From Acidocella sp. KAb 2-4 (GTDB lineage: Bacteria; Pseudomonadota; Alphaproteobacteria; Acetobacterales; Acetobacteraceae), in the NCBI RefSeq assembly GCF_020567705.1, contig NZ_JAJDJU010000021.1, positions 1-47,533 of the forward strand: DNA of 47,533 nucleotides, in the 5' to 3' direction. The notes beneath the pieces are model-generated. The model saw only the letters and a program-made list of their open reading frames with translations. It did no database searches and was not told the origin of the DNA. This document shows, one piece after another, positions 25,220-32,981 of this stretch; position 1 is the stretch's first letter, and every line of letters begins with the position of its first letter. Position numbers and translations under genes: made by a program.

Positions 25220-26074
25220 ATGGACATCGAAAAAATCCGGGCGTTGTCGATCGCACCGATTGAGCAGAGCTACGACAAGCGCGATACGATCCTGTATGCC
25301 CTCGGGCTTGGCTATGGCGCGGACCCGCTGGATGACGCCGAGTTGCCGTTTGTCTACGAGGACCAACTGCGCTGCGTGCCGTCCTTTGCCAATAATCTTT
25401 GCCATCCGGGGTTTTGGGCGCAGCGGCCAGAGTTCGGGATCGACTGGGTGAAGATCCTGCACGCCGAGCAGGATTTTGTGATCCACAAGCCGCTGCCTGG
25501 CACGGGCGCGATCAGCGGCCATTACAAGGTGGCTGGTATCGAGGATAAGGGCGAGGGGCGTGGCGCCTTGTTGCATCAGGAGAAGACCCTGACGGACGCA
25601 CAGACCGGCGAGACCTACGCCACCGTGCGTTCCACGTTGTTCTTGCGTGGCAATGGCGGTGAGGGCGGGTTTGGCGAGAAGATCGTTCCCGCCGCGGCGC
25701 TGCCCGAGAGGGCGGCGGACAAGGTGGTCGAGATCGCCACCCTGCCGCGCCAAGCGCTAATCTACCGTCTGAGTGGCGACTGGAACCCGCTGCATGCCGA
25801 CCCGAAAATTGCCCGCAAGGCTGGCTTCCCGATGCCGATCCTACACGGGTTGTGCACGAATGGCTTGGCCACCCGCGCCATTCTGGCTCATTACTGCGGC
25901 AACGACGTAGCCAAATTCCGAGGCATGTTCGTGCGCTTTTCCAAACCGGTATTGCCGGGTGAAACCATCCGCTTTGAATTCTTCGAGGAAGGCGCAGCCC
26001 AGCTGCGCTTCCGCGCCATTGCCGTGCAACGTAATGAGGTCGTACTGGACCGTTGCGCCGCCACGATAAGCTGA
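25220..26074 (+). CDS. MaoC / 2-enoyl-CoA hydratase 2 family protein
   Basis: The 284-residue double hot-dog protein matches the hydratase-2 domain of peroxisomal multifunctional enzyme. The hydratase-2 motif is YRLSGDWNPLHADP, with Asp187, Asn189 and His192, followed by GFPMPILHGLCTNG. The N-terminal half (about 1-145) is the non-catalytic hot-dog repeat. It would hydrate a trans-2-enoyl-CoA to the (R)-3-hydroxy form; this family often handles bulky or branched acyl chains including steroid side chains. GGAGAGAGG precedes the ATG. The phosphatase gene follows by 37 bases. Confidence 0.92.
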   Translation: MDIEKIRALSIAPIEQSYDKRDTILYALGLGYGADPLDDAELPFVYEDQLRCVPSFANNLCHPGFWAQRPEFGIDWVKILHAEQDFVIHKPLPGTGAISGHYKVAGIEDKGEGRGALLHQEKTLTDAQTGETYATVRSTLFLRGNGGEGGFGEKIVPAAALPERAADKVVEIATLPRQALIYRLSGDWNPLHADPKIARKAGFPMPILHGLCTNGLATRAILAHYCGNDVAKFRGMFVRFSKPVLPGETIRFEFFEEGAAQLRFRAIAVQRNEVVLDRCAATIS

Positions 26075-26111
26075 GCGGCGGTGTGCCGGTGGCGGGGAAG
26101 GGGAGTAGTTA

Positions 26112-26891
26112 ATGACGAGTACCATGCCTGGAACTGAAGCCCGTTTCGTGCGCCTTGCCGGGGCGCATAATGTCCGTGATATTGGCGGTTACGCCACGCG
26201 GGATGGCCGTAAGGTGGCCACCGGCTTGGTTTACCGCGCGGGATCCTTGGCGCGCCTTACCGACGAAGACTTGCGGGTCGTCACGGAGCTTGGCATCCGC
26301 GTTGTATGCGATTTCCGCACCAACGGCGAGCGTGCGCATCGGCCGTCCCGTTTGCCGGCCGAAGTCGAACTTTGGGCCCGGGATCACGACATTGCCCCGG
26401 GTAATCTGCTGCAGGCGATGAGTGGCGCTGAGGCTTCCGCCGAAAAATCGCGCGAGATGATGCTGGATCTCTATCGTGAAATGGCGTTCCAGCATGCTGA
26501 GAGCTTCGCGGAGTTGTTTCGCCGTATTGCCGATGGACTGTTACCTTTGCTGTTTCATTGTACGGCGGGCAAGGACAGAACTGGTACGGCGACGGCGCTG
26601 CTGCTCGACTGGATCGGCGTGACGAGGGCCGAAATCGCGGAGGATTACGCACTGACGGATCTGTTTCTGGAGCAGGGGCTGATGGCGGTAATGCGCGATT
26701 ACGGGACAGACCTGCTACCGCCCGACGAGATCGAGAAATGGAAGCCGCTGATGCGTGCGGACACCGCGTATATCGAGACGATGTTCGCGGCGGTTGAGGC
26801 CGCGCATGGCAGTGTCGGCGGGTATCTTCGCGAAGCGCTGAAGCTCGATGAGCAGACGCTCGCGCGTGTCCGCGAGCGTCTGCTGGCTTAG
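26112..26891 (+). CDS. Tyrosine-protein phosphatase family (Y_phosphatase3) protein
   Basis: The 259-residue protein has NVRDIGGY at 20-27, YRAGSLARLTDEDL, VCDFRTNGER and the phosphatase signature HCTAGKDRTG, with Cys150 nucleophile and Arg156 (C-x5-R). This is the atypical bacterial dual-specificity/phosphoinositide phosphatase group. GGGGAG lies 7 bases before the ATG. Its presence in a CoA-pathway unit is unusual; it might act on a small phosphorylated metabolite, perhaps a product of the phosphotransferase at 11229, but this is speculation. Confidence 0.9.
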   Translation: MTSTMPGTEARFVRLAGAHNVRDIGGYATRDGRKVATGLVYRAGSLARLTDEDLRVVTELGIRVVCDFRTNGERAHRPSRLPAEVELWARDHDIAPGNLLQAMSGAEASAEKSREMMLDLYREMAFQHAESFAELFRRIADGLLPLLFHCTAGKDRTGTATALLLDWIGVTRAEIAEDYALTDLFLEQGLMAVMRDYGTDLLPPDEIEKWKPLMRADTAYIETMFAAVEAAHGSVGGYLREALKLDEQTLARVRERLLA

Positions 26892-26899
26892 TGGGGGCG

Positions 26900-27700
26900 C
26901 TACCCTCGCAAAGCGGGGTCACCGCCAAAAGAAACGACCGTCAGCCCGCCGTCACTAAACAGTTCCGACGTGGTCATGTAGCTTGAGTCATCCGAGGCAA
27001 GAAACGCGACAACCTTGCCCAGTTCGCGCGGCTGGCCCATCCGGCCCATCGGGATTGCATCGATTAATGCCTTCACCTGCGGGATATCGAGCGGCCGCAT
27101 GCCGGTGCCGCCGGTGAGCATTTCCGTCTCATGCGCGCCGGGATGAACGGAATTGACGCGGATGTTATAGCCACGCTGAGCGCAATGCACCGCGGTGGTC
27201 TTGGTCAGGTTGGCCAGCGCGGATTTGGATGCGCCGTAAATCGTCGTCAGCGGCAGCACCATCTGCGTTGAATTAGAGGCAATGTTGATGATCGAGCCGC
27301 CGCCGCTGGAGCGCATTGCCGGGATGACGGCCTTCGTGCCGAGGAACGCGCCGATCAGATTGACCTCCAGCACGTCGCGGAATTGTTGGGCCGTCGCATC
27401 CTCGATGGTGATGGAAATATTGATCCCGGCATTATTCACTAGCACGTCAAGATGGCCATGCGCATGCATCGCGGTATCGACGAGAGCCGCCCAGGCGTCG
27501 GCGTCCCGGACGTCGAGGTGATGATACTCGGCCTTATGCCCTTTAGCGCGCAGCGCGGTGGCCCGGGCTTCCCCCGCTTCGTCGATCACATCGGCGATCA
27601 GAACAGTCGCGCCCTCTTCCGCGAGCACATCCACCGTGGCTCCCCCCAGGCCGCGTGCACCGCCAGTCACAATTGCAACCTTGCCATCAAGACGAGCCAT
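26900..27700 (-). CDS. Short-chain dehydrogenase/reductase
   Basis: The 266-residue classical SDR has VAIVTGGARGLGGATV, LVNNAG, NIASNSTQMVLPL, catalytic YGASK and VNSVHPGAHETEM. GGAGG precedes the ATG. It resembles hydroxysteroid-dehydrogenase-like SDRs (compare the one at 19856). It converges on the phosphatase gene and is divergent from another SDR with an 18-bp palindrome between. Confidence 0.9.
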   Translation of the reverse strand: MARLDGKVAIVTGGARGLGGATVDVLAEEGATVLIADVIDEAGEARATALRAKGHKAEYHHLDVRDADAWAALVDTAMHAHGHLDVLVNNAGINISITIEDATAQQFRDVLEVNLIGAFLGTKAVIPAMRSSGGGSIINIASNSTQMVLPLTTIYGASKSALANLTKTTAVHCAQRGYNIRVNSVHPGAHETEMLTGGTGMRPLDIPQVKALIDAIPMGRMGQPRELGKVVAFLASDDSSYMTTSELFSDGGLTVVSFGGDPALRG

Positions 27701-27738
27701 TTTTCCTCCGAACGATGTTGTTATGGAACAGCTATATG

Positions 27739-27756
27739 TGATATGCTAGCATATCA
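27739..27756. promoter_or_regulatory. Perfect 18-bp palindrome, copy of the cluster element (divergent promoter)
   Basis: TGATATGCTAGCATATCA is fully palindromic. Its first 16 bases align with the cluster element (TCGTATTCTAGCATAC) and with the copy at 11177. It lies 38 bases from the SDR start at 27700 and 58 from the one at 27815. Confidence 0.72.
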
Positions 27757-27814
27757 TATGATCCGCAAGTAATATGGCGCAATAACCATAATCAACATTT
27801 TGGAGGAGAGTGCT

Positions 27815-28573
27815 TTGGATCTCGAATTAAAGGGCAAGAAGCTGATCATCGGTGGTGCCACGCGCGGCATAAGCAGGGCCATTACCGAGTTGTTCGCACG
27901 CGAAGGTGCGGATGTCGGTATGTTTTCGCGTAACGCCGAAGCGCTCAAGGCGCACGCGGCCGCGCTCGCCAGACATGGCAGCAAAGTTGTCGCCGAGCCG
28001 TTTACCTGGGAAAACCGCGACGGCTACAAGGCCATGCTGATGAACATGGCGGAGAAACTCGGCGGCGTGGATATTTTTGTCCACAGTATTAGCTCCTCAG
28101 GCAATGGGGCGACGCAGGATTGGCAGCAGAGCTTCGATCTCGACATGCTGGGCGCGGTGGATGGTTGCGAGACATTGCAGCCATATCTCGCCAAATCCAG
28201 TGCCGGCGCTGTGGTGCTGATGACCAGCACGGCCGCAGTGGAGACATTCCTCATTCCGCAGGCCTTTAACGCCGTCAAGGCGGCCATCATTACTTATGGC
28301 AAGCAACTCTCGCAGGCTTGGGCGCCGCAGGGCGTACGGGTTAATATGGTTTGCCCGGGCCCGATTACTTATCCAGGCGGTAATTGGGACGGCATCAAGG
28401 CAGCAATGCCACAGCTCTACGATGCGCAGCTCGCTCAGGTGCCGATGGGCCGGTTCGGCGCGCCGGAAGACGTGGCCAAGGCGGTGGCGTTCCTGGCCAG
28501 CCCGGCCGCATCATACATCACAGGCACAAATCTTGTGATCGACGGCGGCTACACCAAGCGCGTTCAGTTCTGA
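27815..28573 (+). CDS. SDR-family protein lacking the catalytic tyrosine
   Basis: The 252-residue SDR-fold protein starts at TTG 27815, with GGAGGAG six bases upstream; no suitable ATG exists nearby. The nucleotide motif reads GGATRGIS, with Ser20 where Gly is usual. VHSISSSG replaces NNAG. In the active site Ser138 and Lys155 are kept but position 151, normally Tyr, is Phe (PQAFNAVK). The C-terminal GAPEDVAKAVAFLASPAASYITGTNLVIDGGY is standard. It may therefore be inactive as a dehydrogenase, or use another mechanism. Codons are in frame with no sign of decay. Confidence 0.85.
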   Translation: MDLELKGKKLIIGGATRGISRAITELFAREGADVGMFSRNAEALKAHAAALARHGSKVVAEPFTWENRDGYKAMLMNMAEKLGGVDIFVHSISSSGNGATQDWQQSFDLDMLGAVDGCETLQPYLAKSSAGAVVLMTSTAAVETFLIPQAFNAVKAAIITYGKQLSQAWAPQGVRVNMVCPGPITYPGGNWDGIKAAMPQLYDAQLAQVPMGRFGAPEDVAKAVAFLASPAASYITGTNLVIDGGYTKRVQF

Positions 28574-28700
28574 GAGCGGATATCAGCGGGGTGTCTGGGT
28601 AGCCGGGTGAGACCGCCTTGGCGTGTAAAGCCGGGCGTTGCTAGCATGGGGCGCGCATTTTAATCTCGTCCAACCGCCCCAGAATCAACGGCGCAGAAAA

Positions 28701-28740
28701 TTATTCGCGAATAACGCCGGCAACCAACAGGCTGCCGGCG
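28701..28740. terminator. Tandem palindromes between convergent genes, candidate terminator
   Basis: TTATTCGCGAATAA (28701-28714) is a perfect 14-bp palindrome. Next to it, CGCCGGCA and TGCCGGCG (28715-28722, 28733-28740) form a perfect 8-bp stem with a 10-base loop. They lie between the SDR stop (28573) and the FAD dehydrogenase stop (28761). On the minus strand no U-run follows directly; function as a two-way terminator is inferred. Confidence 0.5.
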
Positions 28741-28760
28741 TATCGCATTTTACATACTCG

Positions 28761-30173
28761 TTAGGAGGCTTTGGAAGCAGCGTATTTCGCGGCTTCCTCG
28801 CCAGCCAAGCGCCCGAAGGTGAGCGCATTGCCAACGCCCATACCACCGCCGGAGTAGCGCTTGCCCTGCACGCAGCCGAGCACCTCGCCAGCCGCGTACA
28901 GACCAGGGAGGGGGCGGCCGTGAATATCGCGCACGCGACCTTGCGTATCGATGTCCAGCCCGGCACTGGTCTGGCCGATGACGGAGGCGCGCACCTCCAC
29001 GGCGTAGAACGGCCCGTTTTCCAGCGGAAAATATTTGGGCGACACTTTCTGCCACTCGCTGTCCTGCCCGGCATGCGCGTCTTCATTGTAGCGGCGCATG
29101 GTCTCGGCCAGGGCGAAGCGGTCGATATTCAGCTGATCGGCCAGCGCCTCCAGCGTTGGCGCGGTCTTAATCTTGCCGGTGGCCGCGTGTTTGCGGATCA
29201 GTGCCTCATCCCAAGTCTGCGATTCCGCGCCGGTATGATACGGGTCGGAAAAGCGCTTGTCCTGGCTGCCTTCGATCATCGTCTTCTCGTCGAAGATCGC
29301 CCAGGCATGTGAGCGCGTCTGCTCATTGATCAGGTAACCGGAGACCGCGTAGGGCGAGTTCTCCGGCATGAAGCGGCGGCCTTCGTCGTTCACGAGCATC
29401 GTCCATGGCGGCAGGAATGCCTCGACGGCATTGGGGATCAGCGCCGCGGAGGGCAGCATCAGCCCGGTGTCATGCCCGGTTACGGCTGCGCCGACGGCTT
29501 CGCCCAGCTTGATGCCATCCCCGAGGATGAAGGGCGCGAAATTATGCACAGCGTAAACGATATCGCCATGTTGGGCGACAGAGGGGAAATATTTCGCGCG
29601 CATGCCGGGGCTATTGCCGAACCCGCCGGTCGTGATGATCACGGCCTTCGAACGCAGCTCAGCCCCGCTCGCCCGTACGCCGACAATGGCGCCATTTTCC
29701 TCGATCAGGCTGTCCACCCGCGTTGCCAGCACGGTCTCGATGCCCTGGCCGCCCACGGCCTCGCTCAGCAGGCGCGCGATCTCGGCGCCTGCGCCCACCG
29801 TGCAATGCCCGCGCGGCACTGTGTCGACGCCGGATTTTACCACCCATTCATATTTCGCGCCCAGGCTGATCAGCCATTCAATGGTCATGGCGCTACGCTC
29901 GGCAAATAACCGGATGATGTCTGGCCGGGTCTGCCAGGCATTCAGCGTCATGATGTAGTCGAACATGGCCTGGGCCGAATCCTCAATGCCCTGAGCGCGT
30001 TGTACGCTGGTTCCTGCGGCATAGACCACGCCTTCAGAATACTGGGTGGCGCCGCCGAGCTTTTTGTCGGCTTCTAAAATCATCACCTTGGCTCCGGCCG
30101 CGTGGGCAAACAACGCCGCCGTCATCCCGCCGCCACCGCCGCCAATGATGATAATGTCGTAGTCGTATTCCAT
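28761..30173 (-). CDS. FAD-dependent dehydrogenase/fumarate-reductase-like flavoprotein
   Basis: The 470-residue flavoprotein has the FAD motif DIIIIGGGGGGMTAALFA (about 6-23), KKLGGATQYSEGVVYAAG, IITTGGFGNSP and a C-terminal LYAAGEVLGCVQGKRYSGGGMGVGNALTFGRLAGEEAA. This is the FAD_binding_2 family that includes fumarate reductases, 3-ketosteroid-delta-1-dehydrogenases and related desaturases. Length and setting suit a ring desaturase or enoate reductase. GGAGG precedes the ATG. It has a 413-base upstream region with an operator identical in 13 bases to the one at 8627. Confidence 0.9.
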   Translation of the reverse strand: MEYDYDIIIIGGGGGGMTAALFAHAAGAKVMILEADKKLGGATQYSEGVVYAAGTSVQRAQGIEDSAQAMFDYIMTLNAWQTRPDIIRLFAERSAMTIEWLISLGAKYEWVVKSGVDTVPRGHCTVGAGAEIARLLSEAVGGQGIETVLATRVDSLIEENGAIVGVRASGAELRSKAVIITTGGFGNSPGMRAKYFPSVAQHGDIVYAVHNFAPFILGDGIKLGEAVGAAVTGHDTGLMLPSAALIPNAVEAFLPPWTMLVNDEGRRFMPENSPYAVSGYLINEQTRSHAWAIFDEKTMIEGSQDKRFSDPYHTGAESQTWDEALIRKHAATGKIKTAPTLEALADQLNIDRFALAETMRRYNEDAHAGQDSEWQKVSPKYFPLENGPFYAVEVRASVIGQTSAGLDIDTQGRVRDIHGRPLPGLYAAGEVLGCVQGKRYSGGGMGVGNALTFGRLAGEEAAKYAASKAS

Positions 30174-30586
30174 GTTTCCTCCAGATTGTTGTCAGCATAT
30201 GGCGCGATGCGCTTGTTTTACCGAAGAACTCAGGCCTCATTCGTTAGCCGGTCGCGGCCGCATTTAGAGGGGGGAGAACTCCTGCCAGATGTATTGCATG
30301 TGATATGCATACATACCGTACACATAAAATCAACTGGACGAAGCAGGCATCGGTCGACAGCATCGACGCAAAGTCTGACCATGCCGGTATTTTCGCTGGA
30401 TGATCAGCCGTGTCGCCATGTTGGGCTACCAAGGTGCCGCTGGTGCGGTTTCCGCATGGATATGGCACGTTTGCCGAAATTACTTGGCGGCCGGCCTGAG
30501 CGCCAAAGATCGCCCGGAACCCGCCTCAGAGGCGGCAAAAGCCGTCAGGCCCATGGCTCTCGGCGGATGGCGCTTTGCGGAGCCCG
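30174..30586. other. 413-base intergenic stretch upstream of the FAD dehydrogenase
   Basis: It contains the operator at 30303-30318. Open frames here (30102-30734 and 30400-30627 on plus, 30244-30468 on minus) show no domain or good ribosome site. It marks the boundary between the catabolic island and the iron-uptake genes. Confidence 0.5.
30303..30318 (-). promoter_or_regulatory. Operator sharing a 13-mer with the site at 8627
   Basis: On the minus strand it reads CGGTATGTATGCATAT. It contains GTATGTATGCATA, present exactly at 8627-8639. Both lie upstream of minus-strand catabolic genes, here 130 bases from the FAD dehydrogenase start. Confidence 0.58.
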
Positions 30587-31123
30587 TCAGCTGCCCAGAT
30601 ACAGGCGCGGGGGTGGTTCGGCGTTGAGGCAGGCGCACAGAATTGCCAGCGCCCATAGCGCCAGCGAGGCCGCGGCGGCTAGTTTCCCGGCGGTGGTGAG
30701 GCCGCTGGTGGATACAAGCTGGGCGGGCAGATAGCGCCAGTTGAACCAGATGGCGTTGACGAAGCCGAGGGCGATGAACAGCAGCTTCGGCGTCAGCCAA
30801 TCATGGCTGCCAACGGCCACGGGGTCATAAAAGAACAGCGCGAAGCCGGTGAGCATGGTCAGGCCCAGCGAGACATAGACGCTGGGCAAGACGAGTTTGA
30901 GCAATGGGCGCAGGGGCAGCTCTGGCGCGAGGCCGAGCAGCCTTAAATCCAGCACCGCGATCGCGCCGAAAAACAGCGATACCATCAGCACATGCGCGGC
31001 ACGGATTAGGAATTGCCAGGGTTGCAGGGCGATCGTGAAATCGCGGTTGTACAGCGCCAGCAGCCAGGAGGACGGCACGCGGTAGGGGTCGAGGGCGTTG
31101 GCGATCTCAAGGCCGAGGGTCAT
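30587..31123 (-). CDS. Integral membrane protein, DUF6644/DUF2214-like
   Basis: The 178-residue protein has about four transmembrane helices: residues 40-66 (AAHVLMVSLFFGAIAVLDLRL), 75-98 (VLPSVYVSLGLTMLTGFALF), 108-125 (LLFIALGFVNAIWF) and 145-165 (AAAASLALWALAILCACL). The His in RAAHVLMVSLFFG and the NA.WFNWRY loop are conserved features in such small membrane proteins. It is divergent from the iron-uptake operon across a Fur-like palindrome, so it may be iron regulated. Function unknown; the family name is from memory. Confidence 0.65.
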   Translation of the reverse strand: MTLGLEIANALDPYRVPSSWLLALYNRDFTIALQPWQFLIRAAHVLMVSLFFGAIAVLDLRLLGLAPELPLRPLLKLVLPSVYVSLGLTMLTGFALFFYDPVAVGSHDWLTPKLLFIALGFVNAIWFNWRYLPAQLVSTSGLTTAGKLAAAASLALWALAILCACLNAEPPPRLYLGS

Positions 31124-31194
31124 GGATGAGTTCCTGTTTTGATGGCAGCGAAAAAAGGCGCTTGCACTTGCGAGTGATTTGCATTAGCGACGCT

Positions 31195-31225
31195 ATTATC
31201 GCAAATGAAAATTATTTGCAATAAT
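31195..31225. promoter_or_regulatory. Fur-box-like 31-bp palindrome controlling the iron operon
   Basis: The core GCAAAT-N7-ATTTGC (31201-31219) is a perfect 19-bp inverted repeat. It extends outward with ATTAT at 31195 and ATAAT at 31221, giving 31 bp with one mismatched pair. A second degenerate copy (TGCGAGTGATTTGCATTAG) begins near 31168. Spacing and AT content fit alphaproteobacterial Fur/Mur-type sites. It lies 20 bases before the cupredoxin ATG and 72 from the divergent membrane gene. Confidence 0.7.
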
Positions 31226-31244
31226 GTGAAGGAGCATCCGCGCC

Positions 31245-31580
31245 ATGGCGCAGCGTATATTTCTCAGACGGGCGGCGCTCGGCCTGTTGGCGGCATTGCC
31301 TGCGCTGCCAGCCCTGGCGGACCCGCAGACCCTCGTGCTCGCCAGTCACCATTTCACACCGGACCATATCGAGGTTCCGGCTGGGCAACGCTTCAAGCTG
31401 CTGGTCACCAGCCATGATGACACACCCGACGAGTTCGAGAGCCCAGACTTGCGGGTGGAGAAGATCGTCATGCCAGGGCAGACGATCTCAGTGATGGCCG
31501 GGCCGCTCAGCCCGGGCACGTATAAATTCTACGACGACTACCACCCCGAAACCGCCAACGGCCTGGTGGAGGCGAAGTAA
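31245..31580 (+). CDS. Periplasmic cupredoxin-domain protein (EfeO-type)
   Basis: The 111-residue protein has an N-terminal signal peptide (RRAALGLLAALPALPALA, cleavage near residue 26). The mature part, LVLASHHFTPDHIEVPAGQR then TPDEFESPDLRVEKIVMPGQ and LSPGTYKFYDDYHPE, is a Cupredoxin_1 domain as in the N-terminus of EfeO. In FTR1-linked systems it is thought to oxidise or bind iron for the permease. Its stop overlaps the FTR1 ATG (TAATG). It is the first gene after the Fur-like site. Confidence 0.88.
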   Translation: MAQRIFLRRAALGLLAALPALPALADPQTLVLASHHFTPDHIEVPAGQRFKLLVTSHDDTPDEFESPDLRVEKIVMPGQTISVMAGPLSPGTYKFYDDYHPETANGLVEAK

Positions 31581-32395
31581 TGCTGGCCAGCTTCATCATC
31601 GTTTTCCGTGAAGTGCTGGAAGCCGGGCTGATCGTCGGCATCGTGCTCGCCGCCACGGCCGAGATCCCGCGCCGCGCGCCATATCTCTGGGGCGGCGTGC
31701 TCGCCGGGCTGGCCGGGGCAGGGCTGGTGGCCGCCGGGCTTGGTGCGCTCTCCACCGCCTTCGCCGGTAACGGGCAGGATGTGTTCAACGCCGCCATCCT
31801 GAGTTTCGCGGTGGTGATGCTGGGCTGGCATTCGGCCTGGATGGCCAGGCATGGCCGCGAGATGGCGGCGCAAATGCGCGATATGGGCGCCGAGGTCGTG
31901 GCCGGTGAGCGCACCATGCTGGCCATGGCCGTGGTCATTGCCATCGCCATTCTGCGCGAAGGCTCCGAGGTCGCGCTGTTTCTCTATGGCATCGCCACAG
32001 CGGCGCGGCTGGGGGCGGCGGCGCTCATCGGCGGCGGGGCACTCGGCGTGGCGGCGGGTGGCGCGGTGTCCTGGACGCTGTATCGCGGCTTGCTGGCGAT
32101 CCCGGTGAAGCGGCTGTTCGGCGTCACCTCGGCACTCATCGCCCTGCTGGCGGCGGGCATGGCCGGGCAGGCCGCCGCGCTGCTGGCCAATGACGATTAC
32201 ATCCCCGCCCTTGGCTATCAGCTTTGGAATACCTCCTGGCTGCTGTCCACCGGCTCCATCGCCGGCAAGGCCGCCGAGGCCCTGCTCGGTTATTCCGATC
32301 GCCCGATGGGTGTCCAGCTTCTCGCCTGGGCGGTCACCCTCGCCACCTTGCTCGCGCTGTCCCACCGGGCCAGCCGCCCCCGCCGCGTTTCATAA
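31580..32395 (+). CDS. FTR1-family high-affinity iron permease
   Basis: The 271-residue membrane protein has seven predicted helices and both iron-binding REXXE motifs: REVLE (10-14) in FIIVFREVLEAGLIVGIV and REGSE (126-130) in AILREGSEVALFLYGI. It would import ferric iron across the inner membrane, fed by the cupredoxin and P19-like proteins. Length and topology match EfeU/FetM-core proteins. It belongs to the operon behind the Fur-like box, with translation coupled to the cupredoxin gene. Confidence 0.95.
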   Translation: MLASFIIVFREVLEAGLIVGIVLAATAEIPRRAPYLWGGVLAGLAGAGLVAAGLGALSTAFAGNGQDVFNAAILSFAVVMLGWHSAWMARHGREMAAQMRDMGAEVVAGERTMLAMAVVIAIAILREGSEVALFLYGIATAARLGAAALIGGGALGVAAGGAVSWTLYRGLLAIPVKRLFGVTSALIALLAAGMAGQAAALLANDDYIPALGYQLWNTSWLLSTGSIAGKAAEALLGYSDRPMGVQLLAWAVTLATLLALSHRASRPRRVS

Positions 32396-32414
32396 CCAGG
32401 AGAGCTCAAGACCC

Positions 32415-32927
32415 ATGCGTAAAATCATCGCCTATTCATCCGCGCTGGCCCTGATCGCCAGCGCCGCCCAGGCCAAGGAATATTATGTCGGCGGGCCGGA
32501 TTATCAGAACGACATGGAGATCGTCTCCTCCTACCTGCTCGGCATCCAGATGGCGCCCATGCCGCCCGACATGCCGATGGGGGCGGACACGATCCACCTG
32601 GAGGTTGACTTGCACGCCACCGCCAATAATCGCTGGGGGTATCCAGATCAGGCCTGGATCCCGTATGTGACGATTGGCTATGTGCTGACCAAGGAGGGCA
32701 CGAACTGGAGCCACAAGGGCGTGCTGCTGCCGATGTCCGCGAATGACGGCCCGCATTATGCCGACAGCCTCGCGATGGACGGTCCGGGCAAATATCATGT
32801 GACCTACACCTTCCAGCCGCCCTCGGTGAACGGCTATTACCGCCATACCGATGCCGCCACGGGTATTCCGCCCTGGTGGGCGCCCTTCACCGAGAGCTTC
32901 ACCTTCACCTACCCCGTGAAGGGCTGA
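32415..32927 (+). CDS. P19/Tp34-type periplasmic iron-transport protein
   Basis: The 170-residue protein has a signal peptide (MRKIIAYSSALALIASAAQA). The mature part begins KEYYVGGPDYQNDMEI and shows SYLLGIQMAPMPPDMP, TIHLEVDLHATANNRWG, DQAWIPYVTIGYVLTK and a C-terminal WWAPFTESFTFTYPVKG. These match the P19/Tp34 family, whose beta-sandwich binds Cu and Fe through Met, His and Glu and works with FTR1-like permeases. It directly follows FTR1 in the operon. Confidence 0.92.
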   Translation: MRKIIAYSSALALIASAAQAKEYYVGGPDYQNDMEIVSSYLLGIQMAPMPPDMPMGADTIHLEVDLHATANNRWGYPDQAWIPYVTIGYVLTKEGTNWSHKGVLLPMSANDGPHYADSLAMDGPGKYHVTYTFQPPSVNGYYRHTDAATGIPPWWAPFTESFTFTYPVKG

Positions 32928-32981
32928 GGCCGAGCCAGACCCGATGCCGGTGGCGCGCCGCGCCACCGGAGGAGATGACGC

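Noticed and set aside
30102-30734. A 210-codon plus-strand frame across the FAD dehydrogenase start and the membrane protein end
   Set aside because: It overlaps two better supported genes and contains no recognisable motif.
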